A stretch of 64,000 nt of DNA, taken from NCBI RefSeq assembly GCF_900186505.1, contig NZ_LT891970.1, forward strand, positions 69,922 through 133,921. Reading direction: 5' to 3'. The stretch is from Enorma phocaeensis. Lineage in GTDB: Bacteria > Actinomycetota > Coriobacteriia > Coriobacteriales > Coriobacteriaceae. Under the pieces are notes generated by a model. It was not told the origin of the DNA. It did no database searches and saw nothing but the letters and a program-made list of their open reading frames with translations. The translations under genes were made by a program, and so were the position numbers. Positions 16,627-25,211 of this stretch are shown in pieces. How positions within the stretch are numbered: position 1 is the stretch's first letter; every line of letters starts with the position of its first letter.

Positions 16627-17919
16627 CTAGCACTCCTTCCCCTGCCCGCGGGAGGCGCCGCCGCGCCCGGAGCCGGCGGCAGCCCCGCGCCCGGAGCCGG
16701 TATCATCGGCGCGACCGGCGATACGGGACAGGATGGCTCCCACCGGACCCGGGGTAAGGCGCCGGCGCACGTCGACCAAGCGGTCGGGGATCTCGATATG
16801 CTGGGGGCAATGCCTCGCGCACGCCCCGCATCGCACGCAGTTGCTCGCCAGGCGCGGGTGGCCGCTGCGTATGGCCGAGGCGGTGAAGTACTGCGAGACG
16901 CCCGTGAACCACCCGTGGGCGTACGAGGCGTTGTACGCCGCGAAGCACCCGGGGATGTTGATGCCGTGCGGACAGGGCATGCAATAGTTGCATCCCGTGC
17001 ACGGCACGCGGTTCGACTGCTCGAAGACCTCGCGCACGCGCCCGATCGCCGCGCGCTGCCCACCGCTCAGGCACCCTGGAAGCGCCACCTGGGCGATGGC
17101 GGCGTTATCGTCCACCATCGCGGGCGACGCCATGCCCGAGAGCAGCATCGTGACCTCGGGGTGGTCCCACACCCAGGCAAGCCCCCATGCCGCCGGAGCA
17201 TCGAGCGGCACCGAGCCCGCGGCGCTCGCGAGCACGCGCTCCTCGGCGCCATCGAGCACGCGGCGAGCGCGGTCCGGGAGCTTGTCGGCAAGCCTTCCGC
17301 CCAAGAGCGGCTCCATGATGAAGACGGCTAGCCCGCGCCCAGCCGCCGCCTTAAGGCCCGCCGTGCCCGCTTGGTACGTCTCGTTGGCATAGTTGTACTG
17401 GATCTGGCAGAAGTCCCAATCGTAGGCATCGAGGAGCGTCGTGAAGTCGCCTGCGCTCCCGTGATACGAAAAGCCAACGTGGCGGATGCGACCGCGCTCC
17501 TTCTGCCGCGCGATCCACGCCTCGATGCCCAACCCAACGAGGCGCTCCCATTGCGCGGGGCTCGTCACGTTGTGCATGAGGTAGTAATCGATGCGATCGG
17601 TGCGCAGGCGCTTCAGCTGCTCGTCGAGATAGCGGTCGAGATCAGCCGCCTTCTTGCACGAGGCATGGGGCAGCTTGGTGGCGATCAGGAACCGATCGCG
17701 CAGGCCCAGGTGCTCGAGCGCAGCCCCCACGCACGCCTCGTTGCCAGGGTAGAGATAGGCTGTATCGAGATAGTTGACGCCCTGTTCGGCAGCACGGGCG
17801 ATGATGCGCTCGGCCGCCTCCTGGTCGATGGCTCCAAGCACGCCGCGCGGGAAGCGCATGCAGCCAAGGCCGAGCGCCGAGATGCGCTCGCCGCTCTTAG
17901 GATCGGTACGGTATTGCAT
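16627..17919 (-). CDS. aldo/keto reductase with C-terminal ferredoxin-type Fe-S motifs
   Basis: The 430-residue product has an N-terminal AKR TIM barrel (LGLGCMRFPRG, NYLDTAYLYPGNE with the catalytic Asp/Tyr pattern, HNVTSP) and a C-terminal ferredoxin part. The first Cys set reads CTGCNYCMPCPHG and the second CVRCGACARHCPQ, each able to hold a 4Fe-4S cluster. Such proteins are common in anaerobes and probably link a carbonyl reduction to ferredoxin-type electron carriers; the substrate is unknown. GAGGGG precedes the ATG at 17919. It is cotranscribed with nfo. Confidence 0.88.
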   Translation of the reverse strand: MQYRTDPKSGERISALGLGCMRFPRGVLGAIDQEAAERIIARAAEQGVNYLDTAYLYPGNEACVGAALEHLGLRDRFLIATKLPHASCKKAADLDRYLDEQLKRLRTDRIDYYLMHNVTSPAQWERLVGLGIEAWIARQKERGRIRHVGFSYHGSAGDFTTLLDAYDWDFCQIQYNYANETYQAGTAGLKAAAGRGLAVFIMEPLLGGRLADKLPDRARRVLDGAEERVLASAAGSVPLDAPAAWGLAWVWDHPEVTMLLSGMASPAMVDDNAAIAQVALPGCLSGGQRAAIGRVREVFEQSNRVPCTGCNYCMPCPHGINIPGCFAAYNASYAHGWFTGVSQYFTASAIRSGHPRLASNCVRCGACARHCPQHIEIPDRLVDVRRRLTPGPVGAILSRIAGRADDTGSGRGAAAGSGRGGASRGQGKEC

Positions 17920-17970
17920 AGGGCCCCTCGCGACGACGATACGGTAGCCCGTATTGTAGCGAAGAGCGCC

Positions 17971-18090
17971 CTACTCGAGCGCGTCCTCCGCGATCTCGCT
18001 GCGGCGCTCGATCTCGCGCACCGCCTCCGACGCCATGAACGCCACGACGGCGCCGGCCGTCAGCAAGATCATCGCGAGCGTCTCGCCCAT
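17971..18090 (-). CDS. 39-residue single-pass membrane microprotein
   Basis: A short frame runs from an ATG at 18090 to TAG at 17971. An AAAGGGG ribosome site lies 6-7 nt ahead. The translation starts MGETLAMILLTAGAVVAFMA, a hydrophobic helix, and continues with an amphipathic charged tail rich in Glu and Arg (SEAVREIERRSEIAEDALE). That is the usual form of a small inner-membrane protein with a cytoplasmic tail. It lies 52 bp upstream of the aldo/keto reductase gene on the same strand and may share its transcript. I know no family for it. The good ribosome site plus a coherent helix is what supports it. Confidence 0.6.
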   Translation of the reverse strand: MGETLAMILLTAGAVVAFMASEAVREIERRSEIAEDALE

Positions 18091-18326
18091 TCCGAACCCC
18101 TTTCAGCACCCCGTCGGTGCATTTGGCTTCCCCGGTCTATCCTCAGCGGACCCCTTGGAACAAACCATAGGACCCCCGTACAAGCGATTCGCAAACAAAA
18201 CGTAAGCGCTCCGCAAAGCGCCAGGGACGCGCACCGGAGCTTGGCGTATCATGGTTGCGCACGACACGCCCCAGTTGCGCACGGCACGCTCCAAGAGAGC
18301 CCGGCGCATACGAGAAAGGCCGGCAC

Positions 18327-18815
18327 GTGAAAGTCACCATCTACACCGACGGAGCTGCCCGCGGGAACCCCGGCAACGGCGGGTACGGCGCCGTGCTGCT
18401 CTATACCAACAGCAAGGGCGAGACATTCACCCGCGAGCTCTCGCAGGGCTTCGAGCGCACGACCAACAACCGTATGGAGCTCCTCGCCGCCATCGTCGCG
18501 CTCGAGACGCTCAACCGCCCCTGCGACGTCGAGCTCCACACAGACTCCCAATACCTTGTGAAGGCTTTCAACGACCACTGGATCGACGGCTGGATCCGCC
18601 GTGGATGGAAGACCGCTGCGAAGAAGCCCGTGAAGAACGTCGACCTATGGCAGCGACTGCTCGCCGCCAAGGAGCCGCACCAGGTGACGTTCATCTGGGT
18701 GAAGGGCCACGCCGGCCACAGCTTGAACGAGCGCTGCGACGAGCTTGCGACCACCGCCGCGGATTCGGGTACACTGAGCATCGATACCGGATTCGCTGAA
18801 ACCGATGCAGATTAA
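18327..18815 (+). CDS. rnhA: ribonuclease HI
   Basis: The 162-residue enzyme degrades RNA in RNA-DNA hybrids. Catalytic carboxylates are visible in order: VTIYTDGAARGNPG (Asp), TTNNRMELLAAI (Glu), ELHTDSQYL (Asp) and NERCDELA (Asp), plus WVKGHAGHSLNERCD with the flexible-loop His. I place the start at GTG 18327, with GAAAGG about 7 nt ahead; the frame extends upstream but without homology. Length is normal. Confidence 0.93.
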   Translation: MKVTIYTDGAARGNPGNGGYGAVLLYTNSKGETFTRELSQGFERTTNNRMELLAAIVALETLNRPCDVELHTDSQYLVKAFNDHWIDGWIRRGWKTAAKKPVKNVDLWQRLLAAKEPHQVTFIWVKGHAGHSLNERCDELATTAADSGTLSIDTGFAETDAD

Positions 18816-18851
18816 CGCGCGGCGGCTCATCTCGATGGAACAGGAGACACC

Positions 18852-19988
18852 ATGGTCAACATCGCGACGATTGGAACGAGCCTCATCTCCAACGACTTCA
18901 TCGAGGTGATCTGCGCCAACGCGGGTGCGACCTACGTGGGGACCCTCTCCCGCAGCGCCGAGCATGCAGCGAGCTTTACCGCCGAGCGTGGCGGCACGCA
19001 TCCCTTCACAAGCTTGGATGAGCTCGCCGGCTGCGACGAAGTCGATGCGGTGTACATCGGCAGCCCCAACGGCTTGCACGCCGAGCAAGCGCTCGCCTGC
19101 ATAGCCGCCGGCAAGCACGTCATCGTGGAGAAGCCGTTCGCCTCGAACGAGTGGGAGGCGCGCCGCGTGTTCGAGGCAGCCGAGGCGGCAGGGGTCGTGG
19201 CTCTTGAGGCCATGCGCCCCTTGCATGACCCCGCATTCCGCGCGTGCCAGGATGCCATCGGCGAACTTGGCCGCGTGCGCCGCGCGGGCCTGCATTTTGG
19301 CAAGTTCTCCTCGCGCTACCTCGAGGTGCTCGCCGGCAGGCAGACCAACATCTTCGACTGCACCATGGCGTCCGGCTCGCTGATGGACATCGGCGTGTAC
19401 TGCGTGGAGCCCATGATCGAGCTGTTCGGAGCCCCCGAGCGCGTCGCAAGCTCCACCGTCTTGCTCGATGAGGAGACGCGCGGCGTCACGAACGGCCCCA
19501 TCGACGGCGCGGGCGACATCATATGCACCTATGCCGACAAGACGGTCGTGCTCCATCACTCCAAAATCACGAACGACAACCTTTCCTGCCAGGTCGAGGG
19601 CGAGGACGCCACCCTTCTCTTCGGCGGGGTCTCGTGCCCCAAATGGGGAAAGATCGAGTTCCGCGGCGAGGTCGGTCGCAGCTCGGCGAAGGCCGTACGC
19701 GTGGCAAGCGGCGCGAAGACGTGCGACCTCGAGCTTCCCGCCTGTGAGAACACGATGTGCTACGAACTCGCCGACTTCCTGGCAGCCATCGAGGCCGTCC
19801 GCGACGGCGCGGCTCCCGCGGATGCCGCCGCGGGCAGCTGGGGCACGGTCGCGCACTACCGCGACGTGACGCTCGCCTCGCTCGCCGTGATGGACGAGGT
19901 GCGCCGCCAGGGAGGCGTGGTGTTCCCCGCAGACGAAAAGGCGCGTGCCGCAGAGGGCGGCGCGGGCGCTGCTGCCCCGCAGGCGTAA
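18852..19988 (+). CDS. Gfo/Idh/MocA-family oxidoreductase
   Basis: The 378-residue product has an N-terminal Rossmann fold (NIATIGTSLISNDF, VDAVYIGSPNGLHAEQAL) followed by the EKPF catalytic lysine motif (HVIVEKPFASNEWEA) and a C-terminal alpha/beta domain (ASGSLMDIGVYCVEPMIELFG). Members oxidise or reduce sugars, inositols and their derivatives with NAD(P). It resembles the YulF-type subgroup; the substrate is unknown. The C-terminal ~20 residues are Ala-rich. AGGAGA precedes the ATG at 18852. It lies directly before the acylphosphatase gene (9-bp gap). Confidence 0.85.
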   Translation: MVNIATIGTSLISNDFIEVICANAGATYVGTLSRSAEHAASFTAERGGTHPFTSLDELAGCDEVDAVYIGSPNGLHAEQALACIAAGKHVIVEKPFASNEWEARRVFEAAEAAGVVALEAMRPLHDPAFRACQDAIGELGRVRRAGLHFGKFSSRYLEVLAGRQTNIFDCTMASGSLMDIGVYCVEPMIELFGAPERVASSTVLLDEETRGVTNGPIDGAGDIICTYADKTVVLHHSKITNDNLSCQVEGEDATLLFGGVSCPKWGKIEFRGEVGRSSAKAVRVASGAKTCDLELPACENTMCYELADFLAAIEAVRDGAAPADAAAGSWGTVAHYRDVTLASLAVMDEVRRQGGVVFPADEKARAAEGGAGAAAPQA

Positions 19989-19997
19989 GGCGCCCTC

Positions 19998-20432
19998 ATG
20001 GGTATCCTCGACTACGTTCTCGGGCTCTCCGGCAGCGATGACGCCGCCGCAAGCAACGGCGATGCGCGACGCGATGACGCACAGCGCAGCGACCTCGAAC
20101 AATCCCTCATCAAGCGGCTGCAGGAACAGCTCGGCAACGATGCTCCGGGCACGCCTCACCGGCTGCTCCTGCGCTTTACCGGTCGCGTGCAGGGCGTGGG
20201 ATTCCGCTGGACCAACCGCGGCACAGCCGAGGAGCTCGGCCTCACCGGCTGGGTGCGCAACCTCGACGACGGCTCGGTCGAGATGGAGATCCAAGGTCCC
20301 GCGTCAGCCATCATCAGGCATCTCGACACGATCCACCGCTACTATGCGCGCATGCGGTGCACGGTGTGGCTCGAGAACTGCGAGGAGCTTGCGGTACAGG
20401 TGGATGAAACCAGCTTCGAGGTGCGCTTCTAG
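19998..20432 (+). CDS. acyP: acylphosphatase with N-terminal extension
   Basis: The 144-residue product carries a full acylphosphatase domain in its last ~90 residues: LRFTGRVQGVGFRWTN (phosphate-loop Arg) and GWVRNLDDGSVEMEI (catalytic Asn). It hydrolyses carboxyl-phosphate bonds in the cytosol. The first ~50 residues (MGILDYVLGLSG, then an Asp/Ala/Arg-rich stretch) are extra compared with the ~90-residue family norm and are likely disordered. AAGGCG precedes the ATG. Confidence 0.85.
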   Translation: MGILDYVLGLSGSDDAAASNGDARRDDAQRSDLEQSLIKRLQEQLGNDAPGTPHRLLLRFTGRVQGVGFRWTNRGTAEELGLTGWVRNLDDGSVEMEIQGPASAIIRHLDTIHRYYARMRCTVWLENCEELAVQVDETSFEVRF

Positions 20433-20633
20433 AATCATCGGGCGCGAGGCGCATGGGGACGCGGTGCCGCCGATGGGCGGGCGGGTTCTGGCTCGATTCC
20501 TCGAAACCTTGAGGAAAACTGCACAAAGCGTCTAAATGCTAGTCGGCTACTGTCGTATAAGATAAGACTATGTACCAAGTAGCCCCATAAGGGCAGCCTT
20601 CACGGCGCGAACGCATCCTCAAGGAGGTGCCGC

Positions 20634-21053
20634 ATGACTGTACAGCGACGCAACACCCGCCAGCGCAGCCTGGTGCTCGACGCCGTGCGGGCATCGAGCA
20701 GCCACCCCACCGCCGACGAGATCTTCCATGCCGTCCGCGAGCGCGATGCGCACGTTAGCCGCGGAACGGTGTACCGCAATCTCAATCTCCTTGTGGAGGA
20801 AGGGGCCATACAGCAGCTCAAATGCGCCGGAGGGAGCCGCTTCGACTGGCGCTGCGACCGCCATTCGCACGTCATCTGCCCTGCATGCGGGGCCGTCGCC
20901 GATGTCGAGCTGCCCTACGACCCCACGCTCGATCGCGCCGTGCACAAGGCTACCGGGTACGCGCGCGTATCGCACTACACCTTCTTCGAGGGCCTCTGCC
21001 CGGCCTGCCGCGCAAAGCGCGCCCGCACGGCAGAGGGCGGAGGAAGCGCCTAG
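20634..21053 (+). CDS. Fur-family metal/peroxide regulator (PerR-like)
   Basis: The 139-residue product has the Fur winged helix (HPTADEIFHAVRERD, VSRGTVYRNLNLLVEEG) and a C-terminal dimer domain with two CxxC structural zinc pairs (VICPACGAVAD and LCPACRAKR) plus HSH for the regulatory metal. This arrangement fits PerR or Fur; which metal or signal it uses cannot be told. AAGGAGGTG lies ahead of the ATG. The AT-rich 60 bp before it (around 20535-20580, TATAAGATAAGACTATG) may hold the promoter and an autoregulatory site. Confidence 0.88.
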   Translation: MTVQRRNTRQRSLVLDAVRASSSHPTADEIFHAVRERDAHVSRGTVYRNLNLLVEEGAIQQLKCAGGSRFDWRCDRHSHVICPACGAVADVELPYDPTLDRAVHKATGYARVSHYTFFEGLCPACRAKRARTAEGGGSA

Positions 21054-21104
21054 GCACGCCCGCCGCCCTCATCGTTCCAGCAGCCGAATGCGGTGCGCAT
21101 GAAG

Positions 21105-21533
21105 CTAGTCGAGCACCTCGACGAGCTCGATATCGAAGTTGAGATCCTTGCCCGCAAGCTCATGGTTCGCGTCGAGCATGACGCCGTCCGCGTTGACGCC
21201 GATGACCGTCACCGGCACCGGCTGGCCTGCAGGCGTGGTGAGGAAGAGCTTGTCGCCCACCTTGATCTGCTCGATATTGGGAACCTGGGACGCCGGGAAG
21301 TGCATCACCAGGTCGTCGCGACGCTCGCCGTAGGCATCCGCGGCGGGGATGTGGACGGTCTTCTTCTCGCCCACCTCCATATCGACGACCGCCGCATCGA
21401 AGCCGGCGATCATCTGGTGCGCGCCGCACACGAACTCGAGCGTCTCGCCGCGATCATAGGAGCTGTCGAACTGCGTGCCGTCATCGAGCGTGCCGCGGTA
21501 ATGGACGCGAAGCGTCTTGCCGGTATTGGACAT
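21105..21533 (-). CDS. FKBP-type peptidyl-prolyl isomerase, SlyD-like
   Basis: The 142-residue product begins with the FKBP strand (LRVHYRGTLDDGTQFDSSYDRGE), has an inserted IF/chaperone domain (IPAADAYGERRDDLVMHFPASQVP), and ends with the closing FKBP strand (NHELAGKDLNFDIELVEV). This is the SlyD/FkpB layout. It should speed proline isomerisation and act as a folding chaperone in the cytosol. The His-rich metal tail of E. coli SlyD is absent. The ATG at 21533 is preceded by GAGG; the longer frame upstream is not homologous. Confidence 0.9.
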   Translation of the reverse strand: MSNTGKTLRVHYRGTLDDGTQFDSSYDRGETLEFVCGAHQMIAGFDAAVVDMEVGEKKTVHIPAADAYGERRDDLVMHFPASQVPNIEQIKVGDKLFLTTPAGQPVPVTVIGVNADGVMLDANHELAGKDLNFDIELVEVLD

Positions 21534-21770
21534 CGAATCCTCGTTTCTCTTCGGCCGCACCCCCGTGGCGCGGCACGTGAAGGCCACTATACCCGAAAGC
21601 GGGCTCCCAAGGCCCGCTGCGCGGTACCTTCTGGAAAAATCGATTCGCCGCGAGACGCGGGCAATCGAGCCGCGCTGCGGCAGCGCCCCTTCCACAGCTC
21701 CGCGACACATTGCCGAACGAGCGCGTCTACAATGGTTGGCTGATGCGGGGCACCCAACGTAAGGAGACCG

Positions 21771-22505
21771 GTGAGACGCAAGCGACCGCAACCCCAAGCC
21801 ACCAAGGGCTTTACCGTACGAGCCGGCGCATCCACCTTCACCGTGCTGGTCACCCGCGAGAACGTGAAGAACCTCAACCTCCGCGTTCGAAGCGACGGCA
21901 CCATAGCGGCAAGCGCGCCCCTGCGAACAGGCGACGAGCGCATACAGGCTTTTCTCGATAAGCACGCCGCATGGATCGAGCGAGCTGTCTCACGCAAACG
22001 GTCCCTAGAGCGCCCGGGGAGCGGGAACGACGACGCCGTTCCGAGCGCATTCCCCTTATGGGGAGAGCTTGTTCCCGTGCGAGAGCTGTACGGCGCGCAT
22101 GCGCGCGGAGAGGGCGCAGACGGGTACGAGCGCTTGCTCGCCGAGCGATATCGCGACGAGCTCGCACGGCGGCTACCCGCCGTTGCCGAGCACGTTGAGG
22201 CCCGCATGGGCGTGCACGCGGCGCGTTGGCAGATTCGAACCATGAAGACGCGCTGGGGGTCGTGCACGCCGCGGACGCGCGCCATCCGCATCAACGCGAG
22301 GCTCGCTGCATACCCACCCGCCTGCCTGGAGTTCGTCGTCGCACACGAGCTGTGCCATCTGCTGGAGCCGAGCCATAACGCGCGCTTCCATGCGCTGCTC
22401 GACCGGCACTGCCCTAAGAACCGCGAGCTCGCGAAGGCACTCAGGCTGCCGGCAGCCGAGCTAGCGCAAGCGCACGATCTCCACGCCGGCACTCGTGAGC
22501 GGTAG
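21771..22505 (+). CDS. YgjP-like metallopeptidase domain protein (DUF45)
   Basis: The 244-residue product has the YgjP/WTX zinc-peptidase signature near the C-terminus: MKTRWGSCTPRTRAIRIN, then VVAHELCHLLEPSHNARFHALLDRHCP, where HELCH and the later His/Asn residues bind zinc. The N-terminal half is the family's beta-rich region (NLRVRSDGTIAASAP). The physiological substrate is unknown. A GTG start at 21771 follows AAGGAG with 4-nt spacing. Its 3' end overlaps the convergent folB gene by 45 bp. Confidence 0.87.
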   Translation: MRRKRPQPQATKGFTVRAGASTFTVLVTRENVKNLNLRVRSDGTIAASAPLRTGDERIQAFLDKHAAWIERAVSRKRSLERPGSGNDDAVPSAFPLWGELVPVRELYGAHARGEGADGYERLLAERYRDELARRLPAVAEHVEARMGVHAARWQIRTMKTRWGSCTPRTRAIRINARLAAYPPACLEFVVAHELCHLLEPSHNARFHALLDRHCPKNRELAKALRLPAAELAQAHDLHAGTRER

Positions 22506-22955
22506 GCCGATGGGGGCCCATGGCTTCTTGACGCAAACCTTCACGCCGAACACCTGCGGGTAGCGCTCGAGCAGCTCCGACGCGAGCCCCTCGGCAACCG
22601 CCTCGATGAGCTTGAAGGTATGCTCGCGGACGAACGCATCGATGGCATGGCATGCCTCGCCGTAATCGACCGAGGCGCGCAGGTCGTCGCCCACTCCCGC
22701 CGTGTGCAGCGATGTGTAGAGCACCGCCGAGACGACGAACTTCTGGCCGAGCTCCTGCTCCGCGGGATAGACACCGTGGTTCGCGAACACCTCCAGGCCG
22801 TCGATGATGACCTTGTCCGAAAGCGCCAGGCTATCGGGATCGGCCACCGCAAGCTCGCGCCTGCTCACCGGAAGCCCCGCCTTCACGCGGTGGGCAAGTC
22901 CCTTCTCCTCGCCTCTCGACGTATCCTCTGGCAAGCCCTTCTTGGCATCCTCCAT
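22461..22955 (-). CDS. folB: dihydroneopterin aldolase with N-terminal extension
   Basis: The 164-residue product has the FolB fold in its last ~120 residues: DKVIIDGLEVFANHGVYPAEQELGQKFVV (catalytic Glu and substrate-binding region), VDYGEACHAIDAF and the catalytic-lysine strand VKVCVKKPWAPIG. It makes 6-hydroxymethyl-dihydropterin for folate synthesis. The first ~45 residues (Lys/Glu-rich) exceed the usual ~120-residue length. GAGGAGG lies 6 nt before the ATG at 22955, so the extension appears translated. Other folate genes are not in the window. Confidence 0.88.
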   Translation of the reverse strand: MEDAKKGLPEDTSRGEEKGLAHRVKAGLPVSRRELAVADPDSLALSDKVIIDGLEVFANHGVYPAEQELGQKFVVSAVLYTSLHTAGVGDDLRASVDYGEACHAIDAFVREHTFKLIEAVAEGLASELLERYPQVFGVKVCVKKPWAPIGLPLTSAGVEIVRLR

Positions 22956-23214
22956 GATCGACCTCCTCGGTTGTCCCCCATCTTGCACCGCGCTCACGAC
23001 CACGGCAACGAGGGGAATGTTTTTTGTGCCAGCATCTCCTATACCCAGCATGCGCGTCGGTTTGCCCGGAAAACCTCTTGACGCGGGAACGCGCAGAACT
23101 AGAATCTCGTTAACCGATTCGCTACGACGACAAACCTGCAAGTTGCAGCAGCCGGCGGGGCGCAGGCAACCCCGCTTGCGCCCCGCATCGCAGGCCATTT
23201 GGAAGGGATTCTCG

Positions 23215-23919
23215 ATGGATACGCTCTTTCTCCTGGTTATTCCCGCGCTGACCGGTATCCTCGGCATCTATATGATCGTCTCGGGCAACCCGCGCTTGCT
23301 CCATAGCTACCACTACGCCACGACACCGCCCGAGAAGCTCCCGGCACTCGCGCGCGCCGAGGGCGTTGGCATGATCGGCCTTTCGGTCGCCATCGCGCTC
23401 ATTGCACTCGATATACAAGGATGGCTCACCATCGCAGGCATCGTGCTCTTCGTTGCGAGCATCGTGGCCATGCTCGGCGCCATCGTGTACTACAACGGAG
23501 GGCTCGTGACGTTTTCCGGACAGGTCGCAACCGGCCCCTTCGCCACCATGAAGCCCGCATGGCGGCTTCTTATCATGGGAGCCGTGGGTGCTGTGGTCTC
23601 GCTCTTGAGCATCGCGCCCGGAGTCTACATGATTGCATCCGGCGATGTGAGCATGCTGCACAGCTATCACTATGCGAACGTCGCGGCAGCGGATCTGCCC
23701 CGGCTTGCTACGGCAGAGGGCGCGTGCATGATCGTGCTTGGCGTTGCCATCTTCCTGTGCATGCTTGCAGGCGCGGGAATGCTGGGCAAGCGGCCGTTCC
23801 CGCGCTGGTCGATCGTGCTCATGGTCGCAGGCGTCGCGTGCCTCTGCATCGGGCTGGCAGGGCTTCTTGGCTTCATCATCTACTTCAACGGCTCGCTCAT
23901 GGGCTCGGCGACGCTCTAA
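23215..23919 (+). CDS. multi-pass membrane protein made of two repeated units (DUF3784-like)
   Basis: The 234-residue product contains the same ~110-residue unit twice. Each unit starts with a hydrophobic helix, then YMIVSGNPRLLHSYHYA or YMIASGDVSMLHSYHYA, then an acidic LPxLAxAEG stretch, and two more helices ending in YYNG or YFNGS. That gives about six membrane segments. It resembles the small DUF3784-type membrane proteins, which usually carry one unit. Function is unknown. GGAAGGGAT precedes the ATG at 23215. Confidence 0.7.
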   Translation: MDTLFLLVIPALTGILGIYMIVSGNPRLLHSYHYATTPPEKLPALARAEGVGMIGLSVAIALIALDIQGWLTIAGIVLFVASIVAMLGAIVYYNGGLVTFSGQVATGPFATMKPAWRLLIMGAVGAVVSLLSIAPGVYMIASGDVSMLHSYHYANVAAADLPRLATAEGACMIVLGVAIFLCMLAGAGMLGKRPFPRWSIVLMVAGVACLCIGLAGLLGFIIYFNGSLMGSATL

Positions 23920-23968
23920 GGCGCACGACGTCGCGGCACCTCAGCGGGTTTTTGCCTCAGCCGCGCGC

Positions 23969-24502
23969 TTAGACGGCTATGCCGAGGTTCTTCTTCTCGT
24001 CCGCCCACGAACAGGCGGCGCGCACCTCCGCGGGGCAGGCGAAGCACGCGCGCGAAGCCTTGTCAGCCTGGTAAAGCAACTGCCCGAGGGGCGCGGCATC
24101 GGGGTCGAAGCGCCTGTGGGCACGGATCGCAGCGCAAACGGCATCGACCTCCGCGGGCGCGAACGCGCAGGCCGCCGGCAGCCCCTCGAGGATCTCCCGC
24201 GCAAGGCGCTCCCCCGCTACCTCATGCGGCTCTCCAGATGCGTATTGCGTCGCCTTGCCCACGTCGTGCAGGATCGCCGCCGCGTACACCACCTCGCGAT
24301 CGAGACCGCATCCGCGCTCCAGGTTGAGGATCCACATGATGCGCGCCGTATCGAGCAGGTGCGGCAGCCCGTGACGGCAGAATATGCAGTCCTCCTCGAG
24401 CACCGTTAGGCGCCGGTACTCGCGCTGGAAGAGAGCGCTGCCCCAGATCGCATCGACGCGCGGCATCTTCGCAAGCCCTCGCTTGTGCGGCGCCTCTTCC
24501 AT
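23969..24502 (-). CDS. HD-domain phosphohydrolase with flanking Cys motifs
   Basis: The 177-residue product has an HD-domain core: GLPHLLDTARIMW (first His), VYAAAILHDVGKATQY (HD pair) and AIRAHRRFD. Such enzymes hydrolyse phosphomonoesters or nucleotides using two metals. Unusually, a CIFC pair sits just before the first metal His, and a CFAC pair plus another Cys (RAAC) lie near the C-terminus; together they could bind zinc or an Fe-S cluster. GAGGGGAAG precedes the ATG at 24502. It lies after nrdG on the same strand. Confidence 0.75.
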   Translation of the reverse strand: MEEAPHKRGLAKMPRVDAIWGSALFQREYRRLTVLEEDCIFCRHGLPHLLDTARIMWILNLERGCGLDREVVYAAAILHDVGKATQYASGEPHEVAGERLAREILEGLPAACAFAPAEVDAVCAAIRAHRRFDPDAAPLGQLLYQADKASRACFACPAEVRAACSWADEKKNLGIAV

Positions 24503-24578
24503 AGACTTCCCCTCACAGACAAATGCCCTTGAACTTCCCGCGCTCCCGCACCGTTCGAGCCAGATCACCCAGGACGCT

Positions 24579-25178
24579 CTACATGCTATGTGTCGCGTAG
24601 ACCTGCTCATCCGCCCACAGGCGGACGGCATCGGAGAGCGGGCAGCCCAGCTCGGCCGCCGCGGCGCGCGTCGCGTTCATATCGATGATGCGCTGGTTCG
24701 AAGAACCGCGGAAGCGCAGCGTTATGTCGTAGAGCTCCTGCATCCAGGGCCCGTCGACGAGGATGTCGATGCAATCGAGCATGCGCTCGGTCGCCTCGGT
24801 GCGATGGCGCGCCCCGGGCATGAGCTCGTCGAGGGTATCACCCGTGAAGCACCAGATGGTCTTGGTGGGCGAGCCGTCCGGACGCGCGCCGCGCGGGAAC
24901 CGTTCGCGCACGCGCTCGAGGAACCCTACGAGCGCGCGCTGGTTCTCCGGCTCCATGGGCTCGCCGCCGAGCACGGTGAGGCCGTCCACGAAGGGATGGT
25001 CGAGGCTCTCGATGATCGCATCCTCCACCGCGCGCGTGAACGGCTCCCCCGCCGCGAAGCTCCAGGCACCGGAATTGAAGCACCCCGGGCATCCGCGTCG
25101 GCAACCGGAAACGAATAGGGATGTGCGCACGCCCTCGCCGTTGGCGATGTCGGAATATTTGATCTCGGCGTAGTTCAT
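24579..25178 (-). CDS. nrdG: anaerobic ribonucleotide reductase activating protein
   Basis: The 199-residue radical-SAM enzyme puts the glycyl radical on NrdD. The radical-SAM cluster motif CRRGCPGC (CxxxCxxC) is at residues ~27-34, followed by TVLGGEPMEPEN (SAM-binding GGE). An ATG at 25178 gives the family-like start MNYAEIKYSDIANGEG; a GTG at 25193 is possible but its ribosome site would be almost overlapping. It lies 33 bp after nrdD on the same strand and must be cotranscribed. Confidence 0.93.
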   Translation of the reverse strand: MNYAEIKYSDIANGEGVRTSLFVSGCRRGCPGCFNSGAWSFAAGEPFTRAVEDAIIESLDHPFVDGLTVLGGEPMEPENQRALVGFLERVRERFPRGARPDGSPTKTIWCFTGDTLDELMPGARHRTEATERMLDCIDILVDGPWMQELYDITLRFRGSSNQRIIDMNATRAAAAELGCPLSDAVRLWADEQVYATHSM

Positions 25179-25211
25179 GCCGCGGCATCCCACCTCTCGA
25201 ACGGCCGTTGC

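Noticed and set aside
18645..20294. Minus-strand frame of 549 codons opposite the Gfo/Idh and acylphosphatase genes
   Set aside because: Antisense shadow; both plus-strand genes have ribosome sites and motifs.
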